Positions 42,949 through 51,878 of a stretch of 64,000 nucleotides of DNA are shown here, piece by piece. Below the pieces are notes generated by a model. It was not told the origin of the DNA. It saw only the letters and a list, made by a program, of their open reading frames with translations, and did no database searches. This DNA comes from Paenibacillus sabinae T27 (lineage in GTDB: Bacteria; Bacillota; Bacilli; Paenibacillales; Paenibacillaceae), in contig NZ_CP004078.1 in the NCBI RefSeq assembly GCF_000612505.1, positions 3,945,252 to 4,009,251 of the forward strand. The letters run 5' to 3'. Every line of letters starts with the position of its first letter. Within the stretch, counting starts at the first letter, position 1. A program made the translations under genes and the position numbers.

Positions 42949-43215
42949 GTGAGTGAACAAAAGAGCAGAAGCAGACATCTGGTTGACCCGGAATTTTCGA
43001 GCGGCATGGTTATGGGCAGTCCAGTCGTTGACCGGACCGGCAATGCAGCGCTCGCTGCACAGCACGGCTTTTGCTGCGTAGCGATCTATTACCGCCTTGC
43101 TCCAGAGCATCCCTTTGCAGGCGAATTTGTCTGGACCAAGGGTAGCAACTATTTCGGCTGGAATCCCTTACTAGGGCATGAACCCGGGCAGGCAGAGGAT
43201 ATAGTGCTGCTTTGA
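42949..43215 (+). pseudogene. Internally deleted alpha/beta hydrolase (HSL-type esterase) remnant
   Basis: An open frame of 88 codons, but built from three separate pieces of an HSL-family esterase: start SRHLVDPE, central SGMVMGS...HGFCCVAIYYRLAPEHPF (after the HGGG oxyanion site), and a distal piece NYFGWNPLLGHEPG. The nucleophile GDSAGG region and catalytic His are absent, and the HGGG itself is cut. It keeps an intact frame by chance of in-frame deletions. No clear Shine-Dalgarno. Confidence 0.7.
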
Positions 43216-43261
43216 TTTAAAGATTGAGAATACGGGGGCAAAATGATAGTGTACAGCAAAG

Positions 43262-44443
43262 TCACCTCCGCACCAGGCCTTCCGGCGGGCGGCTGCGTAC
43301 CACGCGGTTTCTTCCTTCATCCTTCGCTTTGTAGAGCGCGGCGTCGCTAAGCTTGTAGAGCAGGTCCAGCTGCGGCTTGTTGTCCGGGATCACAGTAATC
43401 ACACCTATACTGATCGTATATTGGAGGTTATGGCCTTCAATCCGCGAATTCATGACGGCTTGTCTGAGCTGCTCCGCTTTCCTGTCGCTCTCCTCCTCGC
43501 CCGCGCCCAGCAGCAGAATAGCGAACTCTTCGCCCCCGTACCTGCCGAACAAATCTCTGGGGCCCAATAGAAGCTCCACAGTCGCGGCAAAATTCCGAAG
43601 GGCGCTGTCCCCGGCGACATGTCCGTAGTTGTCATTGACCCGTTTGAAATGATCGATGTCGATCAGCAGAAAAGATATCGGCTCTCTTCGCTCCGCCGCG
43701 GCGGCAGCGGCAAGCTGCGCCTGAACAATAAATGCTCTGCGGTTCAAAATTCCGGTCAGCTCATCGACATTCGCCATCCTTTTAAGCTCGTCGTAAGACC
43801 GCTCCCTTGACAATAGAACAAAGCCGACAGTTCCCAGAATCATGATCAAAAACATGCCGATATAGTAGAGATGCTGAGCCAGCCCCGGCGAGAAAATATT
43901 CATGTCCCGTTCCGAGAAAAGCGCGGAAAACGCCCTGGCCAGCAGGATGGAGGCTAACACCGAGTATACCAGTCCCATAACGGTCTGAAGCGGCGATCCT
44001 TCTTTGGACGTCGTAAAGCGGTAAGCGGGGAATCCGACGAACAGCACTGCCGACAGGGAAGCGGATGCAATCCGAAGGTTGTCCGAATTATGGAAAAAAT
44101 AAATCAGTCCGAAGCTCAGCACGCTTAGTGTCGTGATAATCACATAGTATCGCCGGGCTCCCGCCCTGAACTCTCCCGCCATCATCAGCAGGGCGATGAT
44201 TTCCAGCCCTACGCCTCCAAGGATCAGCGCATTGCTCAGCAGAATCAGATGCGGACCCGGAAGATTGTCCCGAATCAGCACCAGCAGCCAGCCTGCCGCC
44301 TGCAGCCATTTGGAAACCGCAAAAGATGAATTCGCCTGATCATAGGGAGAGCGGAAACGGTATGCGAATATAAGCAGCACCATGAACATATTTCCGAGGA
44401 TAAGCGTGATCAGCATTGTTCTTATGTCCAGCTGGAAATCCAT
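43262..44443 (-). CDS. Membrane-bound GGDEF diguanylate cyclase
   Basis: 393 residues. About seven membrane helices in the first 230 residues, then a GGDEF domain (MANVDELTGILNRRAF, LIDIDHFKRVNDNYGHVAGD, RYGGEEF, LLYKLSDAALYKAKDEGRN). The GGEEF active site is complete, so c-di-GMP synthesis is expected. The allosteric I-site RxxD is not conserved: GPRD stands where Arg-x-x-Asp would be, so product inhibition may be missing. The N-terminal sensor is not a recognised family. ATG 44443 after GGTGGTG. Confidence 0.88.
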   Translation of the reverse strand: MDFQLDIRTMLITLILGNMFMVLLIFAYRFRSPYDQANSSFAVSKWLQAAGWLLVLIRDNLPGPHLILLSNALILGGVGLEIIALLMMAGEFRAGARRYYVIITTLSVLSFGLIYFFHNSDNLRIASASLSAVLFVGFPAYRFTTSKEGSPLQTVMGLVYSVLASILLARAFSALFSERDMNIFSPGLAQHLYYIGMFLIMILGTVGFVLLSRERSYDELKRMANVDELTGILNRRAFIVQAQLAAAAAAERREPISFLLIDIDHFKRVNDNYGHVAGDSALRNFAATVELLLGPRDLFGRYGGEEFAILLLGAGEEESDRKAEQLRQAVMNSRIEGHNLQYTISIGVITVIPDNKPQLDLLYKLSDAALYKAKDEGRNRVVRSRPPEGLVRR

Positions 44444-44563
44444 GCGTTCACCACCAACATATACACGTAAAATGACGGGCAGCAAATCTGAAGTGAGACA
44501 AGCATTAGCAAAACATTACCATACCAAGATGCTGAATTCTGTCGATTTATGGTGAATCCCTAA

Positions 44564-44598
44564 GAAAAAACGCATCCCCTTCATCAAGAGAATGCGTT
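44564..44598 (-). terminator. Terminator after murC
   Basis: Stem AACGCATTCTCTT / AAGGGGATGCGTT followed by TTTT on the minus strand. Confidence 0.8.
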
Positions 44599-44608
44599 AA
44601 GCTCCGTT

Positions 44609-45994
44609 TTATTTTGAGGCTCCGCGCTTCCGAAGATTATCCGCGAGCACATATCCGACTTTATAAATATCGCCCGCTCCCATCGTGATTACCAGATCGC
44701 CGGGAGCCAGACGGTCCTTAAGATCCGCAAGAACATCTTCTTTGGTCGGCAGGTGGCGTGCTCCGGGGTTGCTGTTCTGAATAATCAGCTCTACCAGCTT
44801 GGCCGAAGATACGCCTTCGATCTGTTTCTCGCCTGCCGGAGAGTAGATGTCGGTGATGATAACCTCATCCGCTTCGCCAAAAGCCCGGCTGAACGCGTCC
44901 AGCAGAAAAAAGGTGCGCGTGTAGCGCTGCGGTTGAAAGACCGCAATGATGCGCTTGCCCGTTGCTTTGGCCGCGCTGATTGTCGCCTGGATCTCCGTCG
45001 GATGATGAGCGTAATCGTCGATCACGAGAATATCGTCCGCTTCGCCGAGCACTTGAAAACGCCGCTTGGCCCCGTTGAATTTAACAATGGCCGAGGCGAT
45101 GGCCGCGAACGGAATGCCCGCTTTCAGACAAGCGATAATCGTGGCCATCGCGTTGTACACATTATGCAGGCCGGGCACCGACAGCTCGACCCGTCCGAGC
45201 GCCGTAGCGCCATGATTCATCGTAAACGTTACCTGGCGGTCGCCGAGCGCAATATCGGTCGCGGTATAATCCGCCGCCGAGCGGATGCCGTAAGTCGTGA
45301 CATTCGCCTTGATCTTGGGCAGAAGCGAGGTGACCGTCTCGTCGTCCGCGCAGACAATCGCCGTGCCGTCTTCGCGGAGCTGGCTCATGAACTGCACATA
45401 CGCGCTCTTCAGGCGTTCGAAATCGCCGCCGTAATTCTCCAGATGATCGGCCTCGATGTTCGTGACAATCGCAAGCCAAGGATGGTACTGAAGGAAGGAA
45501 CCGTCGCTCTCGTCCGCTTCGGCCACGACGAATTCTCCCTGACCCGCTTTGGCGTTCGTGCCGACGTTCATAATCTCCCCGCCGATGATATACGTAGGAT
45601 CAACCCCGCATTCCTCCATGACAAGGGCGATCATCGACGAGGTCGTCGTTTTGCCGTGTGCTCCTGCAACGGCGACGCCCTTGCGCTCATTAAGCAGCCG
45701 ACCCAGCATCTGCGACCGGTGAAGAATCGGAATGTTCAGACGCTCCGCCTCTACCCGTTCCACATTATCCTTCGACAAGGCAGTGGAATAGACGACGAGA
45801 TCGGCGCCCTTGACCTGCTCCGCCGTATGGCCGATATATACCTTCGCGCCTTTGGCTATCAATTTCTCCGTCAGTTCCTGGGCGGCTACATCGGAGCCCG
45901 TTACCGTATATCCCATCTCCAGCATCACACGGGCAATAGCGCTCATCCCGTAACCGCCGATTCCTATAAAATGAACTCGTTCCGTAGTATCCAA
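44609..45994 (-). CDS. murC: UDP-N-acetylmuramate--L-alanine ligase
   Basis: 461 residues. [17 protein letters not shown] at the N-terminus, ATP loop [13 protein letters not shown], central [15 protein letters not shown] and C-terminal [14 protein letters not shown]. Adds L-Ala to UDP-MurNAc in the cytoplasm. Seven bases after folC, an arrangement different from B. subtilis, where murC is elsewhere. Confidence 0.97.
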   Translation of the reverse strand: MDTTERVHFIGIGGYGMSAIARVMLEMGYTVTGSDVAAQELTEKLIAKGAKVYIGHTAEQVKGADLVVYSTALSKDNVERVEAERLNIPILHRSQMLGRLLNERKGVAVAGAHGKTTTSSMIALVMEECGVDPTYIIGGEIMNVGTNAKAGQGEFVVAEADESDGSFLQYHPWLAIVTNIEADHLENYGGDFERLKSAYVQFMSQLREDGTAIVCADDETVTSLLPKIKANVTTYGIRSAADYTATDIALGDRQVTFTMNHGATALGRVELSVPGLHNVYNAMATIIACLKAGIPFAAIASAIVKFNGAKRRFQVLGEADDILVIDDYAHHPTEIQATISAAKATGKRIIAVFQPQRYTRTFFLLDAFSRAFGEADEVIITDIYSPAGEKQIEGVSSAKLVELIIQNSNPGARHLPTKEDVLADLKDRLAPGDLVITMGAGDIYKVGYVLADNLRKRGASK

Positions 45995-46001
45995 CAGTTA
46001 G

Positions 46002-47378
46002 TCACCAGCCTTTTTCAGAATCGGGTTGCCGCAAAAGCGCGCTCCGTACATCAGCGATCAAATAAAGCGTACCGGACACGACCGCCAAATCGTCTTCTTC
46101 CGTCATCGACTTCAGAAGCTGGAGCGCCTTGCCCCAATCATGCTCCACAATGATTTGCAAATGATCCTTGGCGTAGTTCTCACGCAGACTTTCCGCGATG
46201 AGCTGAAGGTGTTCCGCGTCCATTTTCTTCCGGAAATCCGGTTCGGTCAGGATAAGCGTATCCACTATAGGAAGTATATGCTTGAAGTACGATTCATGAT
46301 GCTTGTTTGACAGCATACCCATCATTAAATTTAATTTTCGGTATTGATAGAACTTCGGCAGGCTCGACGCCAGGCTTTGTGCCCCCTCTGGGTTATGCGC
46401 GCCGTCCAGAACAATCCGCGGGCTGCCCGGAATTTCTTCCAGTCTTCCGGCCCAGAACGTGTGGCGAAAGCCGGCGAGCACATCCTCATCCTCGAGAATG
46501 AACGCCATGTACTGGCGCAGCACCTCCAGCGCCATCATGGCGCCGGCGGCGTTGGCCAACTGATGCTCACCCTTCATGGCAATGCCGATATCGAGCGAGC
46601 GGAAAGGACCCTTAAAGGCAAAGGTCTGCACCCCTTCCCAGGTCCCTTTGCTCTCATAGGTAAATTGCTCACCTGCGAGGTACAGGGTCGACTTGCAGGA
46701 CGCTGCCTTATCCTTAAGCACGGAGACCGCTTCGGGCTGGGAAACGCTGCTGACGACCGGAACGCCGGGCTTGATAATGCCCGCTTTCTCGTAAGCGATT
46801 TTCTCAAGCGTATCTCCAAGAACATCCGTATGATCGTAGCCTACGTTCGTTATGACCGACACGATCGGGGTCACGATGTTCGTTACATCCATCCTTCCCC
46901 CCAGGCCTGTTTCCCATACGACAACGTCCGGATAGCACTCTTCGGCGTAATACAGAATGGCAAGCGCCGTCGTCACTTCGAACATCGTAGGGGAACCTAG
47001 CGGCGTTTCCGCAATCTCCTCCACCAGCGGATGCAGGCGGTTCGCAATCGCCGTCAGCGTCTCTTCGGGAATATCCTCGCCGTTATACTGAAACCGGTTC
47101 GTGAACTTCGTAATATACGGGGAAGTAAACGTCCCAACGGAATACCCGCATTGTCTAAGTACCGACGTCAGAAAAGCGCAGGTCGAACCTTTGCCGTTCG
47201 TTCCCGCAACATGAATAAACTTCAGGCGGCGGTGAGGATGCCCCAGTCTTTCCATCAACCGTTCGATCCGTTCAAGGCCCGGACGGATGCCGAAAGGAAT
47301 GAGGCCATTGATCCAATCCACCGCAGCTGTATAGGACTGTAAAGGGGCGGCTGAGCCGGCCCCGTTCATCTCTTCCAT
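46002..47378 (-). CDS. folC: Folylpolyglutamate synthase / dihydrofolate synthase
   Basis: 458 residues, Mur-ligase fold. IHVAGTNGKGSTCAFL (ATP loop), GTFTSPYITKFTNRFQ, WETGLGGRMDVTNIV, ITNVGYDHTDVLGDTLEKIAYEKAGI and LDGAHNPEGAQSL are all present. Adds glutamates to folates. Directly downstream of valS with 5 bases between. Confidence 0.96.
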   Translation of the reverse strand: MEEMNGAGSAAPLQSYTAAVDWINGLIPFGIRPGLERIERLMERLGHPHRRLKFIHVAGTNGKGSTCAFLTSVLRQCGYSVGTFTSPYITKFTNRFQYNGEDIPEETLTAIANRLHPLVEEIAETPLGSPTMFEVTTALAILYYAEECYPDVVVWETGLGGRMDVTNIVTPIVSVITNVGYDHTDVLGDTLEKIAYEKAGIIKPGVPVVSSVSQPEAVSVLKDKAASCKSTLYLAGEQFTYESKGTWEGVQTFAFKGPFRSLDIGIAMKGEHQLANAAGAMMALEVLRQYMAFILEDEDVLAGFRHTFWAGRLEEIPGSPRIVLDGAHNPEGAQSLASSLPKFYQYRKLNLMMGMLSNKHHESYFKHILPIVDTLILTEPDFRKKMDAEHLQLIAESLRENYAKDHLQIIVEHDWGKALQLLKSMTEEDDLAVVSGTLYLIADVRSALLRQPDSEKGW

Positions 47379-47383
47379 ATCCG

Positions 47384-50107
47384 TTATCCTCTCAGCTCCG
47401 CGATACGGGCGAGCACTTTCTCGCGTTTGGCCGAGTAATCGGCCTGCTTGGCCCGTTCCTCTTCGATGACTTTAGCCGGCGCCTTGGCTACAAAGCCGGG
47501 GTTGCCGAGCTTTTTCTCCACGCGTTCCACTTCGCTGTTCAGCGTCTGTACTTCTTTTTCAAGCCGGGCAATTTCCTGCTCGATATCGATCAGGCCCGAC
47601 AGCGGCAGCAGCAGCTCGGCCCCCGTTATGACAGCGGACATCACCTTCTCCGGAGCCTCCGGATTCAGGCCCGCCTCGAAAGAGGACGTGTTGGCAAAGC
47701 GGCTGATGTAGGCGTTGTTCCGCTCGATAATAGCCAGTGTCTCTTCGCTTCCAGCCTTGACGATCAGCTCAACTTTTTTGCTCATCGGCACGTTCACTTC
47801 GGCCCGGATATTGCGCACGGCGCGGATCATGTCCATAAGCAGGTTCATTTCCGCCACCGCATCCGGATTCTCAAGCGCGGCATCGTACTGCGGCCAGGCG
47901 GCCAGCGTAATCGTCTCGCCTTCATGCGGCAGATGCTGCCAGATTTCCTCCGAAATGTACGGCATGAACGGATGAATCAGGCGCAGCGTGCGGTCCAGCA
48001 CATAGGCCAGTACCGATTGCGTGCTGCTTTTGGCTTCCGTGTCCGAACCGTACAGAGACAGCTTCGCGAACTCGATATACCAATCGCAAAGATCGTCCCA
48101 GATGAAATTGTAAAGAAGACGTCCGGTCTCGCCAAAATCGTATGCATTAATGAGACGCGAAATATCGCGGGAAGTTTCGTTCAAACGGTGCAAAATCCAG
48201 CGGTCGGCGGTGCCGAGCTTGCCGGAAATGTCGATATCTTCAAAGGATACGCCCTCCAGATTCATCAGCGCAAAGCGCGAGGCGTTCCAGATCTTGTTCG
48301 CAAAATTGCGGGCCTGCTCCACCTTCTCCCAGCGGAAGCGCAGGTCCTGTCCCGGCGTGCTGCCTGTTGAGATCATGAAGCGCATGGCGTCGGCGCCGTA
48401 TTTCTCGATAACTTCGAGCGGGTCAACGCCGTTGCCGAGCGATTTGGACATCTTCCGTCCTTCCGCGTCGCGAACAAGGCCGTGAATCAGCACGTCGGAG
48501 AACGGCTTCTCGCCGGTGAATTCCAGCGCCGTGAAGATCATCCGCGCCACCCAGAAATAGATGATATCGTAGCCCGTAACAAGCACGTCGGTCGGGTAAT
48601 AGCGCTGCATATCGGCGCTGTCATCCGGCCAGCCGAGCGTCGAGAACGGCCACAGACCCGAGCTGAACCACGTATCCAATACATCCTCGTCCTGCTTCAG
48701 ATCGCTCAGGCCGCTGATCCGGCGCGCTTCCTCCTCGTCGCGGGCGACAACCATCTCGCCGGTGGATTCGGAATACCAGGCCGGAATGCGGTGGCCCCAC
48801 CAGAGCTGGCGGGAAATACACCAGTCGCGTACATTTTCGATCCAGTGCAGATAAATCTTCTCGAACCGGTCCGGCACAAAATTCACGCCGCTGCCGTCTT
48901 TTTGCGCCTTAATCGCCGCTTCGGCGAGCGGCTGCATCGCCACGAACCACTGCGTCGACAGATAAGGCTCGACCACGGCGCCGGAGCGTTCGCTGTGCCC
49001 TACCTGATGGACATGGTCCTCGATGGAAATGAGCACGCCTTGTTCTTTCAGGTCGGCGACAATGTTCTTGCGGCATTCGCTGCGGTCCTGACCCTTGTAA
49101 GGCCCCGCTTCGGCGTTCATCGTGCCGCTCTCGTCCATAACGACGATTTGCGGCAGATTGTGGCGCTGGCCAACCTCGAAGTCGTTCGGGTCGTGGGCTG
49201 GCGTAATCTTCACCGCGCCGCTGCCGAACTCTTTTTCCACATACTCATCTGCAATAACCGGAATCTCGCGGCCGATGATTGGAAGAATCAGCGTCTTGCC
49301 GATCATGTCCTTGTAGCGCTCATCTTCCGGATGCACCGCTACCGCCGTATCACCGAGCATCGTCTCCGGACGGGTAGTTGCCACGGTAATGAAGCCGCTG
49401 CCGTCCTTAAGCGGGTAACGCAGATGATAGAGATGTCCGTTAACTTCCTTATACTCTACCTCGATGTCCGACAGGGCCGTACGGGCGGCAGGGTCCCAGT
49501 TGATGATACGTTTGCCGCGGTAGATCAGGCCCTTCTCGTACAGCTTGACGAAGACCTCACGAACCGCCTTGGACAACCCTTCGTCCAGCGTGAACCGTTC
49601 GCGGCTGTAATCGAGCGACAGGCCCATTTTGGCCCACTGCTCATGAATGGTTGCGGCGTACTGGTCCTTCCACGCCCATACCTGCTCCAGGAACTTCTCG
49701 CGGCCGAGATCGTAGCGGGAGATATTTTGCGCGCGCAGCTTCTGTTCTACCTTGGTCTGCGTGGCGATGCCCGCATGGTCCGTTCCCGGCAGCCACAGCG
49801 TATCATAGCCCTGCATCCGCTTCGTGCGGATAAGAATATCCTGCAGCGTAAAATCGAGCGCATGCCCGATATGCAGCATCCCCGTTACGTTCGGCGGCGG
49901 AATTACAATCGTATACGGCTTCGCATCCGGGCGCTGTCCGGCCTTGAAGTAGCCACCTTCCGCCCAGTAAGGATACCATTTCTGCTCCGCAGCCTTGGGA
50001 TCGTACGTCGTCGGCATGTCGTTCTTCGCGGCGCCCTCTGCCGGGCTGCCTCCGTTCCCTTCAAGCTCCGGCTGCTGCGCCGGCGTTAATTGATCTTGTT
50101 CTGCCAT
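47384..50107 (-). CDS. valS: Valyl-tRNA synthetase
   Basis: 907 residues, class [16 protein letters not shown] with HIGH at 79-82, KMSKS near residue 550 ([13 protein letters not shown]), an editing domain between, and a C-terminal coiled-coil arm ([29 protein letters not shown]). The first 30 residues form an unusual Gln/Gly/Glu-rich extension before [29 protein letters not shown] precedes the ATG. Controlled by the T-box leader. Confidence 0.98.
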   Translation of the reverse strand: MAEQDQLTPAQQPELEGNGGSPAEGAAKNDMPTTYDPKAAEQKWYPYWAEGGYFKAGQRPDAKPYTIVIPPPNVTGMLHIGHALDFTLQDILIRTKRMQGYDTLWLPGTDHAGIATQTKVEQKLRAQNISRYDLGREKFLEQVWAWKDQYAATIHEQWAKMGLSLDYSRERFTLDEGLSKAVREVFVKLYEKGLIYRGKRIINWDPAARTALSDIEVEYKEVNGHLYHLRYPLKDGSGFITVATTRPETMLGDTAVAVHPEDERYKDMIGKTLILPIIGREIPVIADEYVEKEFGSGAVKITPAHDPNDFEVGQRHNLPQIVVMDESGTMNAEAGPYKGQDRSECRKNIVADLKEQGVLISIEDHVHQVGHSERSGAVVEPYLSTQWFVAMQPLAEAAIKAQKDGSGVNFVPDRFEKIYLHWIENVRDWCISRQLWWGHRIPAWYSESTGEMVVARDEEEARRISGLSDLKQDEDVLDTWFSSGLWPFSTLGWPDDSADMQRYYPTDVLVTGYDIIYFWVARMIFTALEFTGEKPFSDVLIHGLVRDAEGRKMSKSLGNGVDPLEVIEKYGADAMRFMISTGSTPGQDLRFRWEKVEQARNFANKIWNASRFALMNLEGVSFEDIDISGKLGTADRWILHRLNETSRDISRLINAYDFGETGRLLYNFIWDDLCDWYIEFAKLSLYGSDTEAKSSTQSVLAYVLDRTLRLIHPFMPYISEEIWQHLPHEGETITLAAWPQYDAALENPDAVAEMNLLMDMIRAVRNIRAEVNVPMSKKVELIVKAGSEETLAIIERNNAYISRFANTSSFEAGLNPEAPEKVMSAVITGAELLLPLSGLIDIEQEIARLEKEVQTLNSEVERVEKKLGNPGFVAKAPAKVIEEERAKQADYSAKREKVLARIAELRG

Positions 50108-50187
50108 AGCTTTTTACCTCCGTATTTGTCTAACTCTCAAACGTAGAAACGGCTGTCACCGTCCGTTCCGGAAACGGAACTAAAATA

Positions 50188-50517
50188 CAAAAAAGACCCT
50201 TCGCCCTCAAAGGACGAAAGGTCATTCTTTCGCGGTACCACCTTTGTTTCGCGTCATCCGCCAAGATAACGGCGGAGCCGGCACCCTTACGAACACCCGG
50301 CCGACATAACGCGACACTCTATGCAGAAATAACGGCCTGCGGCCGGCGCGCTCTAACCTCATGGCCGTAACGGCCTTCTGAAGCTCAAGCGGGCGACTCC
50401 GGGGCGACTTCGGCTGGCTGTATCCTACGGAAGCTCACAGCTGCTGCATTCCGCTCTCTGAAGGGCTGACCGCCTACTCTTCCCGTTCCCAGTCTTTAAA
50501 GAAAATATGGCTTAATA
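50188..50517 (-). promoter_or_regulatory. T-box riboswitch controlling valS-folC-murC
   Basis: The leader contains the T-box sequence AAAGGTGGTACCGCG (50231-50246) and a terminator GACCTTTCGTCC / GGGCGAAGGGTC followed by TTTTTT (50188-50223). Uncharged tRNA-Val would favour the antiterminator. Two GTC (Val) triplets, at 50395-50397 and 50406-50408, are candidate specifiers; I cannot decide between them by eye. Confidence 0.9.
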
Positions 50518-50523
50518 CCTTAC

Positions 50524-50552
50524 ATAATACAGTTTGAGTCCGGCATAGTCAA
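50524..50552 (-). promoter_or_regulatory. Sigma-A promoter of the valS operon
   Basis: TTGACT - 17 bases - TATTAT on the minus strand, a few bases before the T-box leader. Confidence 0.85.
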
Positions 50553-50607
50553 CCGGGAGACGGTCTTAGCAGGACATTCGCTGACGAATTTTGACGAAAA
50601 GTTCATG

Positions 50608-50870
50608 GAGAGCAAGTCGGGAATCGGGAATCGGCAATGGGGAATCAGGAATCGGCGATCGACAATCGGCAATCCGCAATCCGTACCTTGAAAACAGCTA
50701 ATCGGCAATGGGGAATCAGGAATCGGCGATCCAATCCCCAATTCGCAATCCGTACCTTGAAAACAGCTAATCGGCAATCGACAATCGGGAATCGGCGATC
50801 GACAATCCCCAATTCGCAATCCGCAATCCGTAACTTGCAAAACTGCTAATGTGCAGGTTTTTTCGATCAA
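50608..50870. repeat. Degenerate heptamer repeat array
   Basis: Dense 7-base units of the type GGGAATC, GGCAATC, CGACAATC, partly in tandem. Superimposed is a larger repeat: CCGTACCTTGAAAACAGCTA occurs at 50681 and 50750, with a diverged third copy (CCGTAACTTGCAAAACTGCT) at 50827, period about 70-77 bases. It lies behind the valS promoter in a gene-free stretch. Translations of it are repetitive and not proteins. Confidence 0.85.
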
Positions 50871-51078
50871 AAGTCCGGTGCAACTAGGAGAACCTGCTAA
50901 TGTGCAGGAATTTCCGGCTCCCCCGCCTGCATTGGAGGTTGGACGGGCAAATAAATGTATTTTTGCAGGCACCCTATCCAGCGAAAGCGCCAACGCCGAC
51001 AAAAGATGTACATTTTCAGGTTTTCTACATCAACTGGTTCACCGCTTCAGGTTTTCTGCATCAATTGGTTCACCGCGC
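50845..51078. repeat. Imperfect TGCAGG-type interspersed repeats
   Basis: About five related units: TGCTAATGTGCAGG at 50854 and near 50897, ATGTATTTTTGCAGG near 50955, and two tandem near-identical 31-base units with TTCAGGTTTTCTACATCAAC (51016) and TTCAGGTTTTCTGCATCAAT (51047). The last unit supplies the stop codon of the neighbouring endonuclease-like gene. Confidence 0.75.
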
Positions 51079-51727
51079 CTCGCTGCAGCTCGTACCGAAC
51101 CACATGTTTGCCCGTTGCTCCGGTCACGGCGTTAAACCACCCTTTCCCGCAGAGTGTCTGCAGCATTCGAACCGCTGTGCGATGGTTGATGCCCAAATGA
51201 GCCTCCACATCGATCGGGCGAAGGGGGCGAGCGAGCATACAGGCCAACCGAACGATTTCCCGTTCCGCCACACTGTGCAGGTTATCCGGTGAAGACTGAG
51301 GCTGAAAGCGGCTGAGCACCATGCGCAATAGCGTGATAGTCCGCTCAGGATGATGGGCAACGTCGTCATAGGCAAAAGAAATGACCTGAAACCCCATAGC
51401 CGTCAAAAAAGCTTCCCGGTTCAGCTCGTTGCAATATTTTTTTCTATCCATATCCGTGACGTGCGGGCCGAAACCTTTGATTTCGATAATGAGTCTCGCA
51501 AAGGGCGTAATCCAGGCAAAATCGCAGAAATAGGACAGCCCCCGCCAATCCAAAACTTCGTATTCCGGGTGCAAATGGTTGAAGTCCCCTAGAAGCGGCC
51601 ACCACACATTGCAGCAAAATAGCTTCTCCGCCTCCCGGTGCCCTCGCTCCAGGCGGCCCTTTCGTTCTCCCGTTCTGCTCCGCAAGTGGAGCTGGATAAA
51701 TGCCGCATGCGCTTCCTCAACATTCAT
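51047..51727 (-). CDS. PD-(D/E)XK nuclease-like protein with winged-helix C-terminus
   Basis: 226 residues. Central region YFCDFAWITPFARLIIEIKGFG has the D-x(n)-E-x-K pattern of restriction-endonuclease folds (DUF559/Vsr-like), followed by KKYCNELNREAFLTAMGFQVISF. The C-terminal 90 residues look like a helix-turn-helix domain (LRPIDVEAHLGINHRTAVRMLQTL). No methylase or partner is adjacent, so it is not an ordinary restriction system. Start ATG at 51727 after GAGGAG. Its last codons (AVNQLMQKT) are inside the tandem repeat. Function unknown. Confidence 0.65.
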   Translation of the reverse strand: MNVEEAHAAFIQLHLRSRTGERKGRLERGHREAEKLFCCNVWWPLLGDFNHLHPEYEVLDWRGLSYFCDFAWITPFARLIIEIKGFGPHVTDMDRKKYCNELNREAFLTAMGFQVISFAYDDVAHHPERTITLLRMVLSRFQPQSSPDNLHSVAEREIVRLACMLARPLRPIDVEAHLGINHRTAVRMLQTLCGKGWFNAVTGATGKHVVRYELQRGAVNQLMQKT

Positions 51728-51750
51728 TCTGATCATCTCCTCTAAAATGA

Positions 51751-51792
51751 AAAAAACGCCCCGGCCCATTCGGTGGAATGGATCGGGACGTT
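51751..51792 (-). terminator. Terminator between the DUF5808 gene and the nuclease-like gene
   Basis: Stem AACGTCCCG..CCATTC / GAATGG..CGGGGCGTT, then TTTTTT on the minus strand. Its T-run ends only about 24 bases before the nuclease-like start codon. Confidence 0.8.
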
Positions 51793-51878
51793 CTTCGTCT
51801 CCTGTATTTTAGTCTATCGCAAAATCGATCATTTCGCTATTACAGTCTGATATGCAGCCACGGATATCTCACGGATAT

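Noticed and set aside
42689..42952. 87-codon plus-strand frame MLYLRRRENSG...
   Set aside because: It runs through a terminator and is in another frame than the recognisable helix-turn-helix remnant.
48482..50089. Long plus-strand open frame (535 codons) opposite valS
   Set aside because: Antisense shadow of a conserved gene with Arg/His/Leu-rich composition and no Shine-Dalgarno; the same holds for frames opposite murC, hemL, hemB, spoIVFB and cobA-hemD.
50608..50870. Possible CRISPR array from the regular repeats
   Set aside because: Units are 7 bases and degenerate, there are no unique spacers of constant length, and no cas genes are near.
50520..51002. 160-codon minus-strand frame over the heptamer array
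   Set aside because: Its translation is a repeat of PIPDCRLPIS-like units caused by the DNA repeat; no start signal and no family.
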